Assembly (NCBI GenBank): GCA_002021875.1
Contig: CP018627.1
Coordinates: 1,922,001 to 1,986,000 of the forward strand
Length of the DNA: 64,000 nucleotides
Reading direction: 5' to 3'
Source: Streptomyces hygroscopicus
GTDB lineage: Bacteria; Actinomycetota; Actinomycetes; Streptomycetales; Streptomycetaceae
Shown here: piece after piece, positions 1 through 8,820 of the stretch
Numbering within the stretch: the first letter of the stretch is position 1
Layout: every line of letters begins with the position of its first letter
Program-made: the position numbers and the translations under genes
The notes under the pieces: model-generated
What the model was told of the DNA's origin: nothing
Seen by the model: the letters and a program-made list of their open reading frames with translations, nothing else
Database searches by the model: none

Positions 1-477
1 GTAGATGGAGTCGATGGCCACGCCCGCCATGCCGACGTCACCGGTGACCCGGGGGTGGTCGCTGTCGTAGCCCCGGTGGGTGGGCAGGTCGAAGGCGACC
101 GACAGGCCCTTCTGGCCGGCCGCGAGGTTGCGGCGGTAGAAGGCGTTGGACTCCTCCGCGGTGGAGAAGCCCGCGTACTGCCGGATGGTCCAGGGCTGGT
201 TGACGTACATCGTCGGGTACGGGCCGCGCAGATAGGGCGCGGCGCCGGGGTAGGTGCCCAGGAAGTCGACGCCCTGGAGGTCCTCGGCGGTGTAGAGCGG
301 TTTGACCCCGATGCCCTCGGGGGTGTCCCACACCAGGTCCTCCACGCCCTTGCCCACGCTGTTCTGCAGCGCGGCGGCCCAGTCGCCGGAGCTGGGCACC
401 GGGCCTTCGGCCGGTCCGTCCAGATCGACCGCCGAGAAGTCCGGGATCTTGCCCGGCTCCACCGGAGCGCCGGCCAT
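1..477 (-). CDS. mutB: Methylmalonyl-CoA mutase large subunit, N-terminal part (cut by window edge)
   Basis: The frame has no stop and runs off the left edge, giving the first 159 residues. The large subunit catalyses the B12-dependent interconversion of (R)-methylmalonyl-CoA and succinyl-CoA in propionate and branched-chain catabolism. The visible part is the start of the substrate-binding barrel, with the family signatures [20 protein letters not shown] and [20 protein letters not shown]. The ATG at 477 shares one base with the mutA stop (TGATG), so the two subunits are probably translationally coupled and made in equal amounts. The C-terminal cobalamin-binding domain lies outside the window. 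The call is secure from the signatures and from the partner gene directly upstream. Confidence 0.95.
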   Translation of the reverse strand, partial: MAGAPVEPGKIPDFSAVDLDGPAEGPVPSSGDWAAALQNSVGKGVEDLVWDTPEGIGVKPLYTAEDLQGVDFLGTYPGAAPYLRGPYPTMYVNQPWTIRQYAGFSTAEESNAFYRRNLAAGQKGLSVAFDLPTHRGYDSDHPRVTGDVGMAGVAIDSIY

Positions 478-2360
478 CACGCCACCCCCATGGTGTTCAG
501 AGCCGAGGTGAGCACCTCGACCGCGTCGCAGCCCGCGAAGACGAATCCGTCCACTCCGGCCCGTTCGTACTCATCCTGTTGTGTGCCCGGCCGTCCGGCC
601 AGGTAGACCCGGGTCGCCCCGGCCGCCTTGAGCCGCTCGGCCACGGCCGCCGCCTCCTGCGCGTACAGCTTGTCGCTGGAGCACAGGCAGGCCACGCGGG
701 CGCCGCTGGCGGCGAACGCCTCGGCGACCGTCTCCGCGGTCACCGTGGCGGGTTCGTGGACCGCCTCGATCCCGCCCGCCTGGAAGAGGTTGGCGGCGAA
801 GGAGGCGCGGGCGGTGTGTGCGGCGGCGGGGCCCAGCGCGGCCAGGAAGATCCTGGGCCGGCTGCCCTCGGCCGCCAGCTGGGCGTCGGCGCGGGTGCGC
901 AGCGCCTCGTACGCCTCGTCGCGGCGCACCCTCGGCAGTCCGCCGCTGGGCGGCTCCGGGACGGGCTCGCGCTCGACGGGCCGCTCGGCGAGGTTCGGGA
1001 ACTCGCTGACGCCGGTGATCGGCTCCTTGCGGCGGGCGAGGTCGCGGCCGCGGCGCGCCCAGGTTTCGGCGAGCCGGTCACGGACCAGCCCGGAGGCGAG
1101 GGCCGCGGCCATCCCCCCGGCGCGCTCGATCTCCTGGAACCAGGCCCAGGCGGCGCGGGCGACGTCGTCGGTCAGCTTCTCGACGTACCAGGAGCCGCCG
1201 GCCGGGTCGATCACCCGGGCCAGCTGCGACTCCTCCAGCAGGATCGTGGAGGTGTTGCGGGCGATCCGGCGGGCGAAGTCGTCGGGGAGGCCGATCGCGC
1301 TGTCGAAGGGCAGCACGGTGACCGCGTCCGCGCCGCCGACGCCCGCCGCGAGGGTGGCGACGGTGGTGCGCAGCATGTTCACCCAGGGGTCCCGCCGGGT
1401 CATCATCACCGGGGAGGTCACCGCGTGCTGACGCTGGGCGCGCGCCTGAGAGGGCGCGCCGCACGCCTGCGCCACACGCGCCCACAGGCGGCGGGCGGCC
1501 CGGAGCTTGGCGATGGTGAGGAACTGGTCGGCGGTGGCCGCGTAGCGGAACTCAAGCTGGGCGCAGGCGGCTTCGACGCTCAGCCCGGCCTCGGTGAGGG
1601 TGCGCAGATACGCCACCGCGGCGGCGAGGGAGCAGCCGAGCTCCTGGGCCGCCCCGGCGCCCGCCTCGTGGTACGGCAGGGCGTCCACGGCGAAGGCCGT
1701 CACTCCGGGGTGATCGCGGTGGCAGCTCCCCGCGAGGTCGGCCGCGGCGGCCAGCTGCCCGGCCAGGCCGTCGTCGCGTCCGGTACGGGCCGCGAGCCCC
1801 AGCGGGTCCGCGCCGAGGTTGCCGAGCGCGGCGCCCGGCGGCACCTCGCGGCCGGCGTAGAGCCGCAGCAGGGCGCGGGCGGCGTCCTCGAAGTCGGCGC
1901 CCGCGTCGAGGGCGACGGGGGCGAGGTCGAGGTAGACCCCCTTGAGGGCCTCGGGCAGCCCGTCCACGGGCACCCCGGCCGCGCCGGCCGCGAGCCAGAC
2001 CGAGCCGGCGCCGTTCTCCAGGTCGGCGAGGATCGCCTGGTTGGTGCGCGCCGGATCGGGGTGGGCGTGGCGCTGGCGTACGTCCCATCCGGATACGGCG
2101 GAGCCCTCGGCCCGGCCGCCGCGCACGAAGGGCGCGAAGCCGGGGAATCCGGCGTCCTGGGGCGCGTCTTCGGCGGTGTAGAGGGGGTGGACGGTGATGC
2201 CGTCCTCGAGCGCGGTAGCGAGGGCCGCTTCGGCCTCGGCGCCCACGGCGTCCGATGTGCCGGTTTTACGCAGCACGCCTTCGACGAGGTGGCGCCATTG
2301 GTCTCGCGTCACTTCAGGGAAATCGTCGGCTAGGGGAAGCCCGTCGGGCAGGACCGTCAT
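477..2360 (-). CDS. mutA: Methylmalonyl-CoA mutase small subunit
   Basis: A 627-residue protein matching the small, non-catalytic subunit of heterodimeric methylmalonyl-CoA mutase. It repeats the barrel plus B12-type fold of MutB without being the catalytic chain. Visible features are the N-terminal [21 protein letters not shown] block, the central [18 protein letters not shown] segment, a GGSWYVE motif, and a C-terminal Rossmann-like part where the cobalamin-binding DxHxxG motif is absent, as expected. It is the first gene of mutA-mutB. The bases just before the ATG read CCTCCT on the coding strand and give no Shine-Dalgarno match, so initiation may be leaderless or from an internal codon. 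The family's usual length (about 600-640) supports the full frame. Confidence 0.93.
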   Translation of the reverse strand: MTVLPDGLPLADDFPEVTRDQWRHLVEGVLRKTGTSDAVGAEAEAALATALEDGITVHPLYTAEDAPQDAGFPGFAPFVRGGRAEGSAVSGWDVRQRHAHPDPARTNQAILADLENGAGSVWLAAGAAGVPVDGLPEALKGVYLDLAPVALDAGADFEDAARALLRLYAGREVPPGAALGNLGADPLGLAARTGRDDGLAGQLAAAADLAGSCHRDHPGVTAFAVDALPYHEAGAGAAQELGCSLAAAVAYLRTLTEAGLSVEAACAQLEFRYAATADQFLTIAKLRAARRLWARVAQACGAPSQARAQRQHAVTSPVMMTRRDPWVNMLRTTVATLAAGVGGADAVTVLPFDSAIGLPDDFARRIARNTSTILLEESQLARVIDPAGGSWYVEKLTDDVARAAWAWFQEIERAGGMAAALASGLVRDRLAETWARRGRDLARRKEPITGVSEFPNLAERPVEREPVPEPPSGGLPRVRRDEAYEALRTRADAQLAAEGSRPRIFLAALGPAAAHTARASFAANLFQAGGIEAVHEPATVTAETVAEAFAASGARVACLCSSDKLYAQEAAAVAERLKAAGATRVYLAGRPGTQQDEYERAGVDGFVFAGCDAVEVLTSALNTMGVA

Positions 2361-2596
2361 AGGAGGAGGCTAATGGGGTCCGCTAAAGCCGAAGCAGTGG
2401 TTAAGCCTGTGAGCTTACTCTCTAGTGATCTCAGGGGTGAGCTCTAGGGAATTCAGTAGTGTCGACCGCCCACGGCCGGGGTGGGTGAGGCGTATGGGCC
2501 CGGCGCGGGGTGCGGAACGGGGCTCTCATGTCGACGAGGACCCCGGACCATGGTCGACGACGGCCCCGGACATGGGACCGCCGCGGACACACAGAG

Positions 2597-2634
2597 GCCC
2601 GCCCGGTGCGACGGGGGATGCACACCGGGCGGGC
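2597..2634 (-). terminator. Hairpin terminator between P450 gene and mutA
   Basis: GCCCGCCCGGTG (2597-2608) and CACCGGGCGGGC (2623-2634) form a perfect 12-bp stem with a 14-base loop. There is no U-tract, which is usual for high-G+C actinomycete terminators. It lies 64 bases beyond the P450 stop and ahead of mutA on the same strand, so it probably ends the P450 transcript. The rest of the gap 2361-2697 should carry the mutA promoter; no other feature was recognised there. Confidence 0.6.
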
Positions 2635-2697
2635 TCGAAGACCTTTTTACCGCATCGGCGGGGGGTTATGCATCAAAAACGTGTTCGCTTCCCCGTT

Positions 2698-3927
2698 TCA
2701 CCATGCGACGGGCAGCGAGATCAGGCCACGCGCGCGGATCGACGGCCGCCATCGGAGCTCCTCCCTCGGGACGTCCAGCCGCAGCCCCGGGAAACGCCGA
2801 ACCAGCGCGGCCAGAGCGATTTCCAGCTCCATCCGGGCCAGGGGCGCGCCGAGGCAGTAGTGGATGCCATGGCCGAGCGCAAGGTGACCGGACCGGCCAA
2901 GATGTGGATTGAAGTCGTCCGGATCCTTGAACTGGGCCGGGTCACGGTGTGCCGAGGCCATCGAGAGCAGCACGGTCTCCCCGGCGGGGATGGTCACACC
3001 GCCGATCTCGATCTCCTCGAGCGGGAAGCGGCGGATCCCCAGGGACGCCGGGCCCTCGTACCGCGCCAGTTCGTCGAAGGCGGCCGCGAGACCACCCGGA
3101 TCCGCGCGCAGCTCCTGGAGGACCGTGGGGTGGTCGAGCAGGGTGAGCACCGAGTTGGCGATGAGGTGGACGGTGTTCTCGTAGCCCGCGAGGAGGATGA
3201 GGAAGGCGAGCGAGGTCAGTTCGTCCTCGGTGAGCCTGCCGTCGCCGTCCCCGGGCTCGTCGTCGCGGACCCGGATCAGATCCGAGAGCAGATCGTCCCC
3301 GGGCTCCGCGCGCTTCTTCTCGATCAGCCCGGTGTAGAAGCGGAGCATGCTGCCGACCGCTTCCTTCGCCGCCTGCGGCCGCGCCGGATCGGGGGTGATC
3401 AGGGCGTCGCTCCAGGCCCGGAAGTCGCGCTGGTCGCGCTGCGGGACGCCGAGCAGATCGCAGATGACGATGATGGGCAGCTGTCCGGCGTAGGCGGCCA
3501 GCAGGTCCGCGCGGCCCTCGGACTCGATGGCGTCGAGCAGCTCGTCGGCGATCCGCCGGACCGGTTCGCGCATCCGCTCCACACGGCCGGGGGTGAACGC
3601 CTTGACCACCAGTCGGCGCACCCGGGTGTGGTCCGGTGGGTCCATGTTGAGCAGATTGGCGTCGAGGGCGGGCGGCAGGGAGAAGCCGCGGTAGTTGCCC
3701 GGGGCGGCGTGGCGCTTGTCCAGGGCCAGGCGCGGATCGGCGAGCAGCCGCCGCACATCCTCGTGACGGGTCACCAGCCAGGCGGGTCGTCCGTCGGTGC
3801 CGGCGATCCGATGGACCGGGCCCGCCTCGCGGAGCGTGGCCAGGGCCGGATAGAGGTCCTTGATCATCGGGGCGGTGTCAACGAGCTCCGGGCCGTCCGT
3901 TCCGGCGGCATGCGCGGTGTTCTGCAT
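2698..3927 (-). CDS. Cytochrome P450
   Basis: A 409-residue soluble bacterial class I P450, using electrons from ferredoxin and ferredoxin reductase (none encoded nearby). The I-helix oxygen-binding motif is LLAGYENT, the K-helix ExxR is ELAR (in FDELARYEG), and the haem loop is LALGHGIHYCLGAPLAR with the axial thiolate at about Cys358. The usual Phe of the haem motif is Leu. The ATG at 3927 gives the family's normal length; extending upstream would add a low-complexity arginine-rich stretch that is not P450-like. The neighbouring DUF6545/ImmA/XRE group is on the same strand, but a strong hairpin separates them, so it is probably transcribed on its own. The substrate cannot be told from sequence. 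Confidence 0.93.
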   Translation of the reverse strand: MQNTAHAAGTDGPELVDTAPMIKDLYPALATLREAGPVHRIAGTDGRPAWLVTRHEDVRRLLADPRLALDKRHAAPGNYRGFSLPPALDANLLNMDPPDHTRVRRLVVKAFTPGRVERMREPVRRIADELLDAIESEGRADLLAAYAGQLPIIVICDLLGVPQRDQRDFRAWSDALITPDPARPQAAKEAVGSMLRFYTGLIEKKRAEPGDDLLSDLIRVRDDEPGDGDGRLTEDELTSLAFLILLAGYENTVHLIANSVLTLLDHPTVLQELRADPGGLAAAFDELARYEGPASLGIRRFPLEEIEIGGVTIPAGETVLLSMASAHRDPAQFKDPDDFNPHLGRSGHLALGHGIHYCLGAPLARMELEIALAALVRRFPGLRLDVPREELRWRPSIRARGLISLPVAW

Positions 3928-4026
3928 GGATCCCGACTCTAGGCGGTGGCGTCCTCCGGGCCTGAACAGGAGGGGCGTTTCAGCCCGTCCGGGCGATGCG
4001 CACAGGTGCGTGTGGTGGTGGCCGGG

Positions 4027-4062
4027 AGGCGGCGCCGGGGCTGAATCCCCCCGGCGCCGCCT
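4027..4062 (-). terminator. Strong hairpin terminator after the DUF6545 gene
   Basis: A perfect 14-bp inverted repeat, AGGCGGCGCCGGGG (4027-4040) and CCCCGGCGCCGCCT (4049-4062), with an 8-base loop. It sits 57 bases downstream of the DUF6545 stop and 100 bases upstream of the P450 start on the same strand, so it likely separates the two transcription units. Confidence 0.65.
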
Positions 4063-4118
4063 GTGCCACGGGCGGCCCCGACCCCCGTCCAGGGCCACCT
4101 CGTCTGTGATCCCCCCGT

Positions 4119-5324
4119 TCACCGCCGCTGGGCGGCGGTCTCCTCCCTCAGTTCCGCGAGCACCTCGTCCACGAGCGGCAGGTGATAGACGTCGGCGACG
4201 CGGGCCAGATGCTCGTGCTCCTCCACCAGTTCGGCCCCTGTCGTCATCACCACGCTGTCCGCCGCGGACTCCGGCACATGTCCCGCTGCTTGATTCAGCA
4301 AACCGCGTCTGAGCGCCGCTGCTTCCACTACGGCAGCAAGTTGCCAATCGTCGAGTCGCGCCGCGCCGGCCTTGACATGCGCGATCTCCAGGACGGTGGC
4401 CTCCACATGGCGCCGTACGCCGCGCTGTACATCGCGGATCTCCGCCATCTGTCGGTTGGCCCGCCACTCGAGGTCCGCGAACGGCCACCAGCCGGTCCAG
4501 TGGGAGTGGCCCATGGACACCTCGGGGGCCTGTGCGGTGGCCTCCCGCCACAGCGGCCGCAGCCGCCGGAAGCGGCGCCATGCCGAGGCCCGCGGCCCGA
4601 CGGCGGGGATGGCGAAGCCGGCCAGCACCAGGAGCGCCGCGACCGAGGCGGTCAGCGGGGCGACCCCGTTGGAGAGCCAGTACAGCTCACGGCCCGCCCA
4701 GGAGAAGACGAAACCGATCAGCTTGCAGGCGCAGTACGCCAGTCCCAGCCAGCATCCGGCGGCCAGCACCCGCAGCCCCCGGGCCAGCCATGAGCCGCTC
4801 AGGCTGGCGGCATAGCGCGGGCAGAGGATGCCGAGCCCCGCCAGACCGGCTCCGAAAATGGCCAGATACAGCACCAGGAAGAGGACCACTCCGGGGGCGT
4901 CGGCATAGGCGGTGCTGAAGTCGCGGGGGTGCTCGACCGCGTCCGGGCGGCCGACCGCGAAGCCGACGATGGCCACGGTCCATGCCACGGCCACGGCGGC
5001 GACCACCACGAGGGGCCGCACCGCCGACCCCGTCCAGCGCAGCAGCAGCACCAGGGCGCCGGTGGCGAACACCACGACGGAGGAGTAGAGGAAGACCATG
5101 GCGAGATTGGCGACACCCACCAGGCCGTCGAACCAGCGGTAGACGCTGGGCGCGGAGAGCAGGAACACATTCGCCACGGCCGCGGTCATCACACAGGCCA
5201 GGCCGAGATCGGCGTTGGCGCGGTCCCGGAACCAGGCCCGGGCCTTGTATCCGGCCATCGTCCAGGCGGCGGCGCCGAAGCAGAGATACACGAGGTCAAA
5301 CACCGGTGTCACCGCCCGGTTCAC
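4119..5324 (-). CDS. DUF6545 / MAB_1171c-like integral membrane protein
   Basis: About 400 residues. The first ~240 hold roughly seven hydrophobic helices (for example FDLVYLCFGAAAWTMAGYKA and LVLYLAIFGAGLAGLGILC). A soluble C-terminal part follows with RLRPLWREAT, WWPFADLEWRANRQMAEIRD and ending in ELREETAAQRR. This is the layout of the MAB_1171c/DUF6545 family, often called a putative transporter without direct proof. Its start lies inside the end of the ImmA-type gene. GTG codons at 5336, 5324 and 5312 are all possible; 5324 was chosen because GGTGG precedes it at a suitable distance. The overlap points to co-translation with the ImmA/XRE pair. Confidence 0.75.
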   Translation of the reverse strand: MNRAVTPVFDLVYLCFGAAAWTMAGYKARAWFRDRANADLGLACVMTAAVANVFLLSAPSVYRWFDGLVGVANLAMVFLYSSVVVFATGALVLLLRWTGSAVRPLVVVAAVAVAWTVAIVGFAVGRPDAVEHPRDFSTAYADAPGVVLFLVLYLAIFGAGLAGLGILCPRYAASLSGSWLARGLRVLAAGCWLGLAYCACKLIGFVFSWAGRELYWLSNGVAPLTASVAALLVLAGFAIPAVGPRASAWRRFRRLRPLWREATAQAPEVSMGHSHWTGWWPFADLEWRANRQMAEIRDVQRGVRRHVEATVLEIAHVKAGAARLDDWQLAAVVEAAALRRGLLNQAAGHVPESAADSVVMTTGAELVEEHEHLARVADVYHLPLVDEVLAELREETAAQRR

Positions 5325-6033
5325 CGCGTACGCCACCGTCGGCGCCGCCGGTGCGGTCGGCCCCGCGGGCGTGGTCGGCACTGTCGGTGCGGTCGGCGCT
5401 GTCGGTGCGGTCGGCATTGACGGCGCGGTCGGTGCGCACGTGGCGCAGCGCCGGGCCGAGCGCCGCGGCGAGTTCGGCCGCCCGGCCCTGGAGCGGCAGC
5501 CCGTGGTCCGGTGAGGTCGGCACCACATGCTCCATCAGCAGCGTGCCCAGCACCTCGGTCTCGCGCTCGGTGAGGTTGTCGTAGCAGTGGTGGCGGGCGA
5601 AGTCCGGGGTCATCCCCAGCCGGCGCATCGCGGTGGTCACATCGACGGACGGCGTCCACATCCGCAGTGCTTCCTCGGTGACGGCCGGGTCCTGCTCGTG
5701 TCCGAGCAGGAGGTGGCCGATTTCATGCAGCACGATATGGATCTGGTGCCAGGGGGACGTCCGGAGCTCGTAGAAGAACCAGTAGTCCTCGTCGGTGGAG
5801 GCGGTCATGCCCGAGACCACACCGCCCAGGCTCATCGGCACCAGGTGGACGGGGCGTCCGACGCGGCGGGCGACGATGTCGCACAGACCGGGCAGGTCGG
5901 TCGAGGCGGGCAGCCCGAGCTCCTTGATGAGCTGCTTGCACTGCCGCCGTATCCGGCCCACTCGCATGCCTGTACCACCCTCGTATCCGGTCCGCCGCCA
6001 GGAGGAGAACAGTTCCGGGTCATCGACGGCCAT
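5296..6033 (-). CDS. ImmA/IrrE-type zinc metallo-endopeptidase
   Basis: A 245-residue soluble protein with the gluzincin motif LHEIGHLLLGHEQ, two histidines and a glutamate for zinc binding and catalysis. ImmA/IrrE peptidases usually cleave or derepress a partner XRE-type repressor, and an XRE gene lies directly upstream with a 14-base overlap. The C-terminus carries a low-complexity tail, repeating ADRTDS-like units, encoded by imperfect 9-base repeats at about 5340-5440; such tails are prone to length variation. The ATG at 6033 has GAGG six bases upstream. An alternative ATG at 5967, with GAGGGTGG ahead of it, would shorten the protein to 223 residues. The target is inferred, not shown. Confidence 0.85.
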   Translation of the reverse strand: MAVDDPELFSSWRRTGYEGGTGMRVGRIRRQCKQLIKELGLPASTDLPGLCDIVARRVGRPVHLVPMSLGGVVSGMTASTDEDYWFFYELRTSPWHQIHIVLHEIGHLLLGHEQDPAVTEEALRMWTPSVDVTTAMRRLGMTPDFARHHCYDNLTERETEVLGTLLMEHVVPTSPDHGLPLQGRAAELAAALGPALRHVRTDRAVNADRTDSADRTDSADHARGADRTGGADGGVRGEPGGDTGV

Positions 6034-6547
6034 TCGTCGCCTCGCCGTCCGGACCACCCGAACCGTCCGCTCCGGCGGCTCCGTCCGGACCGGGAGGTTC
6101 GGGCGGAAGGTTCATCTGCTGCCGGAACTGGGAGATGATCGTGGTGAGACTGTCCTGGACCTCCGGCGGGAGGCCCACGGAGCGCAGGGCGATGCTGCGG
6201 ACCCGCTTGTCGCGCATCGCGACGAGGAACCGCACCTCCTCCTCGACCCGCTCGGCCTGCGAAGGCGACAGGTCGCCCAGCAGATAACCGACGGGCACGG
6301 CGAAGAACTTGGCGAGCGCCCGCAGCACATCCGGGCTGGGATTGGTGCGCTTGCCGTTGCGCAGCATCGACAGATACTGCTCGGTCACGCTCACCCCGCC
6401 GTACTCCTCGCCACCGCTGATCTCCTCGGCGACGTAGGCGTTGGTGTACGGCGCGCCCGGCGGGTGCATGGTGGTGAACAGGTAGTTGAGCCGGTCCGCC
6501 AGCGGGCTGTCGGCGGCGTCCGGTGACCTGTCGGCACCCGCTGCCAT
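6020..6547 (-). CDS. XRE-family helix-turn-helix regulator
   Basis: A 175-residue protein. Residues ~25-95 carry an XRE-type helix-turn-helix region (SVTEQYLSMLRNGKRTNPSP, then DVLRALAKFFAVPVGYLLGD). A helical tail and a Gly/Pro-rich C-terminus follow. The ATG at 6547 is preceded by GGGGGCG at good spacing; the longer frame from 6589 is less likely. It is the first gene of an operon with the ImmA-type peptidase and the DUF6545 protein. By analogy with ImmR/ImmA it probably represses genes, possibly its own, until the peptidase acts. An inverted repeat at 6686-6699 upstream is a candidate operator. Confidence 0.85.
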   Translation of the reverse strand: MAAGADRSPDAADSPLADRLNYLFTTMHPPGAPYTNAYVAEEISGGEEYGGVSVTEQYLSMLRNGKRTNPSPDVLRALAKFFAVPVGYLLGDLSPSQAERVEEEVRFLVAMRDKRVRSIALRSVGLPPEVQDSLTTIISQFRQQMNLPPEPPGPDGAAGADGSGGPDGEATNGRR

Positions 6548-6685
6548 CTGCGCCCCCTCACGGCTGCTCCCGGGCTCGAACACCCTCACGGTTGGTTAAG
6601 GCGGACGATGCCGCGCGACGCATCCTGCCATGTCCATCGCACAGCACACCAGTCCGGTGGCAAATCGTGGGGGCGGCCGACTTAA

Positions 6686-6699
6686 CTACCAGTTGGTAG
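6686..6699. promoter_or_regulatory. Inverted repeat upstream of XRE operon, candidate operator
   Basis: CTACC-AGTT-GGTAG, about 140 bases upstream of the XRE start. It is unusually A/T-rich for its surroundings, and the small palindrome size fits an XRE dimer. Function is inferred from position only. Confidence 0.4.
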
Positions 6700-6724
6700 C
6701 TGGGCCAAGAGGGTGATCGATCAG

Positions 6725-6805
6725 GCGAGGGAGGAGGCCGGCCGACGGCCGCGATGTCCGCTTGCTGCCAGCGGCCGCGGCCGAGGTGACGGTGTCCTCC
6801 CTCGC
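6725..6805 (-). terminator. Long nested stem-loop after the 56-codon gene
   Basis: Outer arms GCGAGGGAGGA (6725-6735) and TCCTCCCTCGC (6795-6805) are perfectly complementary over 11 bp. Inside them CGGCCGC and GCGGCCG form a second stem. It begins 23 bases after the stop of the small gene at 6828-6998, so a terminator or 3' stabiliser is the simplest reading. Confidence 0.45.
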
Positions 6806-6827
6806 TCTCAGCGCATGCGCCGGGCCA

Positions 6828-6998
6828 TCAGTCCACGCTCTGGAGAATGTGCGGCTCGGCGAGGTCGTCCTCGTAACCGGCGAGTCGGATCGGCGCGGAA
6901 CGCGCCCATACTTCCAGACTGCCCACCTCCACGGCCTGCACGAACCGCCCGCTGTTATCGGCGCGCGCGTCGTCGCTCTGTGTTTGTTCGGGGGTCAC
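6828..6998 (-). CDS. Small hypothetical protein (56 aa)
   Basis: A GTG-started frame of 56 codons preceded by GAGGGAG at ideal spacing. The product begins with a polar stretch (MTPEQTQSDDARADNSG) followed by a denser segment with SLEVWARSAPIRLAGYEDD and an acidic end, LQSVD. Codon use has G/C third positions typical of real genes here. It stands alone between the FAD monooxygenase stop (7180) and the XRE operon, on the same strand as both, with its own stem-loop. A polar leader followed by a Trp/Tyr/Arg-containing core is compatible with a modified-peptide precursor, but no modifying enzyme is certain nearby; a small regulator is equally possible. I do not recognise the family. Confidence 0.5.
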   Translation of the reverse strand: MTPEQTQSDDARADNSGRFVQAVEVGSLEVWARSAPIRLAGYEDDLAEPHILQSVD

Positions 6999-7179
6999 CG
7001 CACACTCCCTCGTGTCGGCTGAACCGGATCTGTCGTCAGATTAACCAGCGTCTGAACGGTCCGCGCGTCGATTCTCAGGGACTGGACAACGAGCCGTCGC
7101 CGGAACCCCCTTCCGCGCCCAGTGGCCGCGCGGAGCCGTCCATGGTGAGCTGGTACGTACGGGACCCACCGAACTCGTC

Positions 7180-8730
7180 TCATCTACTGGACAGCGCGGC
7201 ATCCCAGGCGACATGGCCGTCCGGGCGCACCAGCACCGTGCTCCGGCCCGCCCAGCCGTCATGGGCGGTGGTGGGGCGCGCGGTCACGGCCCGTATCCGG
7301 TCCGGACTCCCGGCGATCGCCTCGGCGGCGGCGCGGGCGTCGGCGACACCCGGGCCTTCGGTCGCCCCATGCCCCGCGTCGCCGCCCGGGCCGAGGTGGA
7401 GCAGTACGAAACGCCCGTCGGCCAGCAGCGGATACAGGCTGGGCTCGGGCGCCCCGTCCAGCCCGAGGTCGGGGGCGCGGCTGCCGGCCAGCGAGTGGCC
7501 GCCCCCGGCCTCTCCCGGCACACCCGTCTCCCCGGCCCCTCCCGACTCCCCCGTCCCCCCGGCCTCGCCCGACTTCCCCGCGGCCGGGTGGTAGGCCACG
7601 TCCAGCGCGGAGAGCTCCCCGGCGAACTGCCGGTTCACCGCCGGGTGGGCGGCCAGGAGCCGGCCGAAAACCGAGCGCAGGGCGCGCACGTCGGCGGTGT
7701 ACGTGGCGCCGAGCACGGTCTGGGCCTGGGTGTTCTCCAGCAGCGCGGCCCCCACGGGGTGGCGCTCGGCGTGGTAGGTGTCCAGCAGCCCCTCGGGGGA
7801 GCGGCCCTGGCACACCGCGGCCAGCTTCCACCCCAGGTTGAAGGCGTCCTGGAGCCCCACGTTCAGGCCCTGGCCCCCCATGGGCATATGCATATGCGCC
7901 GCGTCCCCGGCGAGCAGGATGCGGCCGTCGCGGTAGCGGGCGGCCTGCCGGGAGGCGTTGCCGAACCGGGACAGCCAGCGGGGCGCCCGCATCCCGAAGT
8001 CCGTGCCCGCGACCTGGCGCACATATCCGCGCAGCTCGTCGAAGGTGAGCGGCTGATCGGCGGGGATGGTGAGGGACTCCCCGGTGGAGCCCGCGATGCG
8101 GTGGTGTCCGTCGGCCAGCGGGACGACCAGGAAGCCCCCGTGCTCATTGTCGACCGAGGGGACCGAGGGCGGCGCGTCGAGCACCACATCGCCGAGGAAG
8201 CCGGTCGCGGTGGCCAGGGTGCCGGGGAAGTCGATACCGGCGGAGCTCCGTACGGTGCTTCCGGCCCCGTCGCAGCCCACCACCCATGCCGCGCGCAGGG
8301 TGTACGTCCCCTCGGGGCCCGCCACGTCCACCTCGGCGCCGTCCGCGTCCTGGCGCACCTCCAGCGCCCGGTGCTCCCAGCGGATCTCCCCGCCCAGCTC
8401 CCGCAGCCGCTCCTCCAGCAGCCGCTCGGTGCGCAGTTGCGGCAGGACCAGCGTGTACGGGAAGCGGGTGTCCAGCACGGAGAAGTCCAGCCGGACCGGC
8501 AGCCCGCCGTAGTGCCCGGTGGGCAGCGGAACGCCCTCACGGACGAACGGCCCGGCGAGACCGCGCATCGCCAGCACCTCCAGGGTGCGCGGATGCAGGG
8601 TCAGCGCCTTGGAGTGCGGGCTGCGGGCGGCGGCGCGCTCGATCACGGTGACGCCCACACCCACCAGCCGCAGTTCGGCGGCGAGCAGCAGCCCCACGGG
8701 TCCGGCCCCCACCACGACGACGTCGTTCAC
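7180..8730 (-). CDS. FAD-dependent aromatic monooxygenase (class A flavoprotein)
   Basis: About 516 residues. It has all three class A flavoprotein hydroxylase fingerprints: VVVGAGPVGLLLA at the N-terminus (GxGxxG), VVGCDGAGSTVR (DG motif), and RILLAGDAAHMHMPMGGQGL (GD motif), then a thioredoxin-like C-terminal region typical of polyketide hydroxylases and rifampicin-type monooxygenases. It would use NAD(P)H and O2 to hydroxylate an aromatic or polyketide substrate. A Gly/Glu-rich low-complexity insert (GEAGGTGESGGAG) lies near residue 400. The GTG at 8730 is preceded by AGGGAG. It is transcribed divergently from a TetR gene with operators between them, suggesting substrate-induced expression and possibly antibiotic detoxification. 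Confidence 0.9.
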   Translation of the reverse strand: MNDVVVVGAGPVGLLLAAELRLVGVGVTVIERAAARSPHSKALTLHPRTLEVLAMRGLAGPFVREGVPLPTGHYGGLPVRLDFSVLDTRFPYTLVLPQLRTERLLEERLRELGGEIRWEHRALEVRQDADGAEVDVAGPEGTYTLRAAWVVGCDGAGSTVRSSAGIDFPGTLATATGFLGDVVLDAPPSVPSVDNEHGGFLVVPLADGHHRIAGSTGESLTIPADQPLTFDELRGYVRQVAGTDFGMRAPRWLSRFGNASRQAARYRDGRILLAGDAAHMHMPMGGQGLNVGLQDAFNLGWKLAAVCQGRSPEGLLDTYHAERHPVGAALLENTQAQTVLGATYTADVRALRSVFGRLLAAHPAVNRQFAGELSALDVAYHPAAGKSGEAGGTGESGGAGETGVPGEAGGGHSLAGSRAPDLGLDGAPEPSLYPLLADGRFVLLHLGPGGDAGHGATEGPGVADARAAAEAIAGSPDRIRAVTARPTTAHDGWAGRSTVLVRPDGHVAWDAALSSR

Positions 8731-8787
8731 CACACCATCTCCCTGGTCTCTCGATCTTGTCTCTCGGTCCGCTCCTTGATCCCTCTC

Positions 8788-8802
8788 TTGATCCAGGATC
8801 AA
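8788..8802. promoter_or_regulatory. TetR operator 1
   Basis: Perfect palindrome TTGATCC-A-GGATCAA in the intergenic region between the monooxygenase and tetR genes. It shares its arms with the palindrome at 8821-8837. A further half-site, CTTGATCC, lies at 8775-8782. Confidence 0.75.
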
Positions 8803-8820
8803 TAAGCCGCCCCCAGTACA

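Noticed and set aside
579..2333. A 584-codon plus-strand frame over mutA
   Set aside because: Antisense shadow of a clearly identified gene, with repetitive GRR/GAGG-type composition and no domain.
6762..7022. 86-codon plus-strand frame opposite the 56-codon gene
   Set aside because: It starts with TTG without a ribosome site and is antisense to a frame that has strong initiation signals.
7180..8730. Polyketide or antibiotic biosynthetic cluster around the FAD monooxygenase and P450
   Set aside because: No synthase, NRPS, PKS or other tailoring genes are present; the two oxidases are in separate units.
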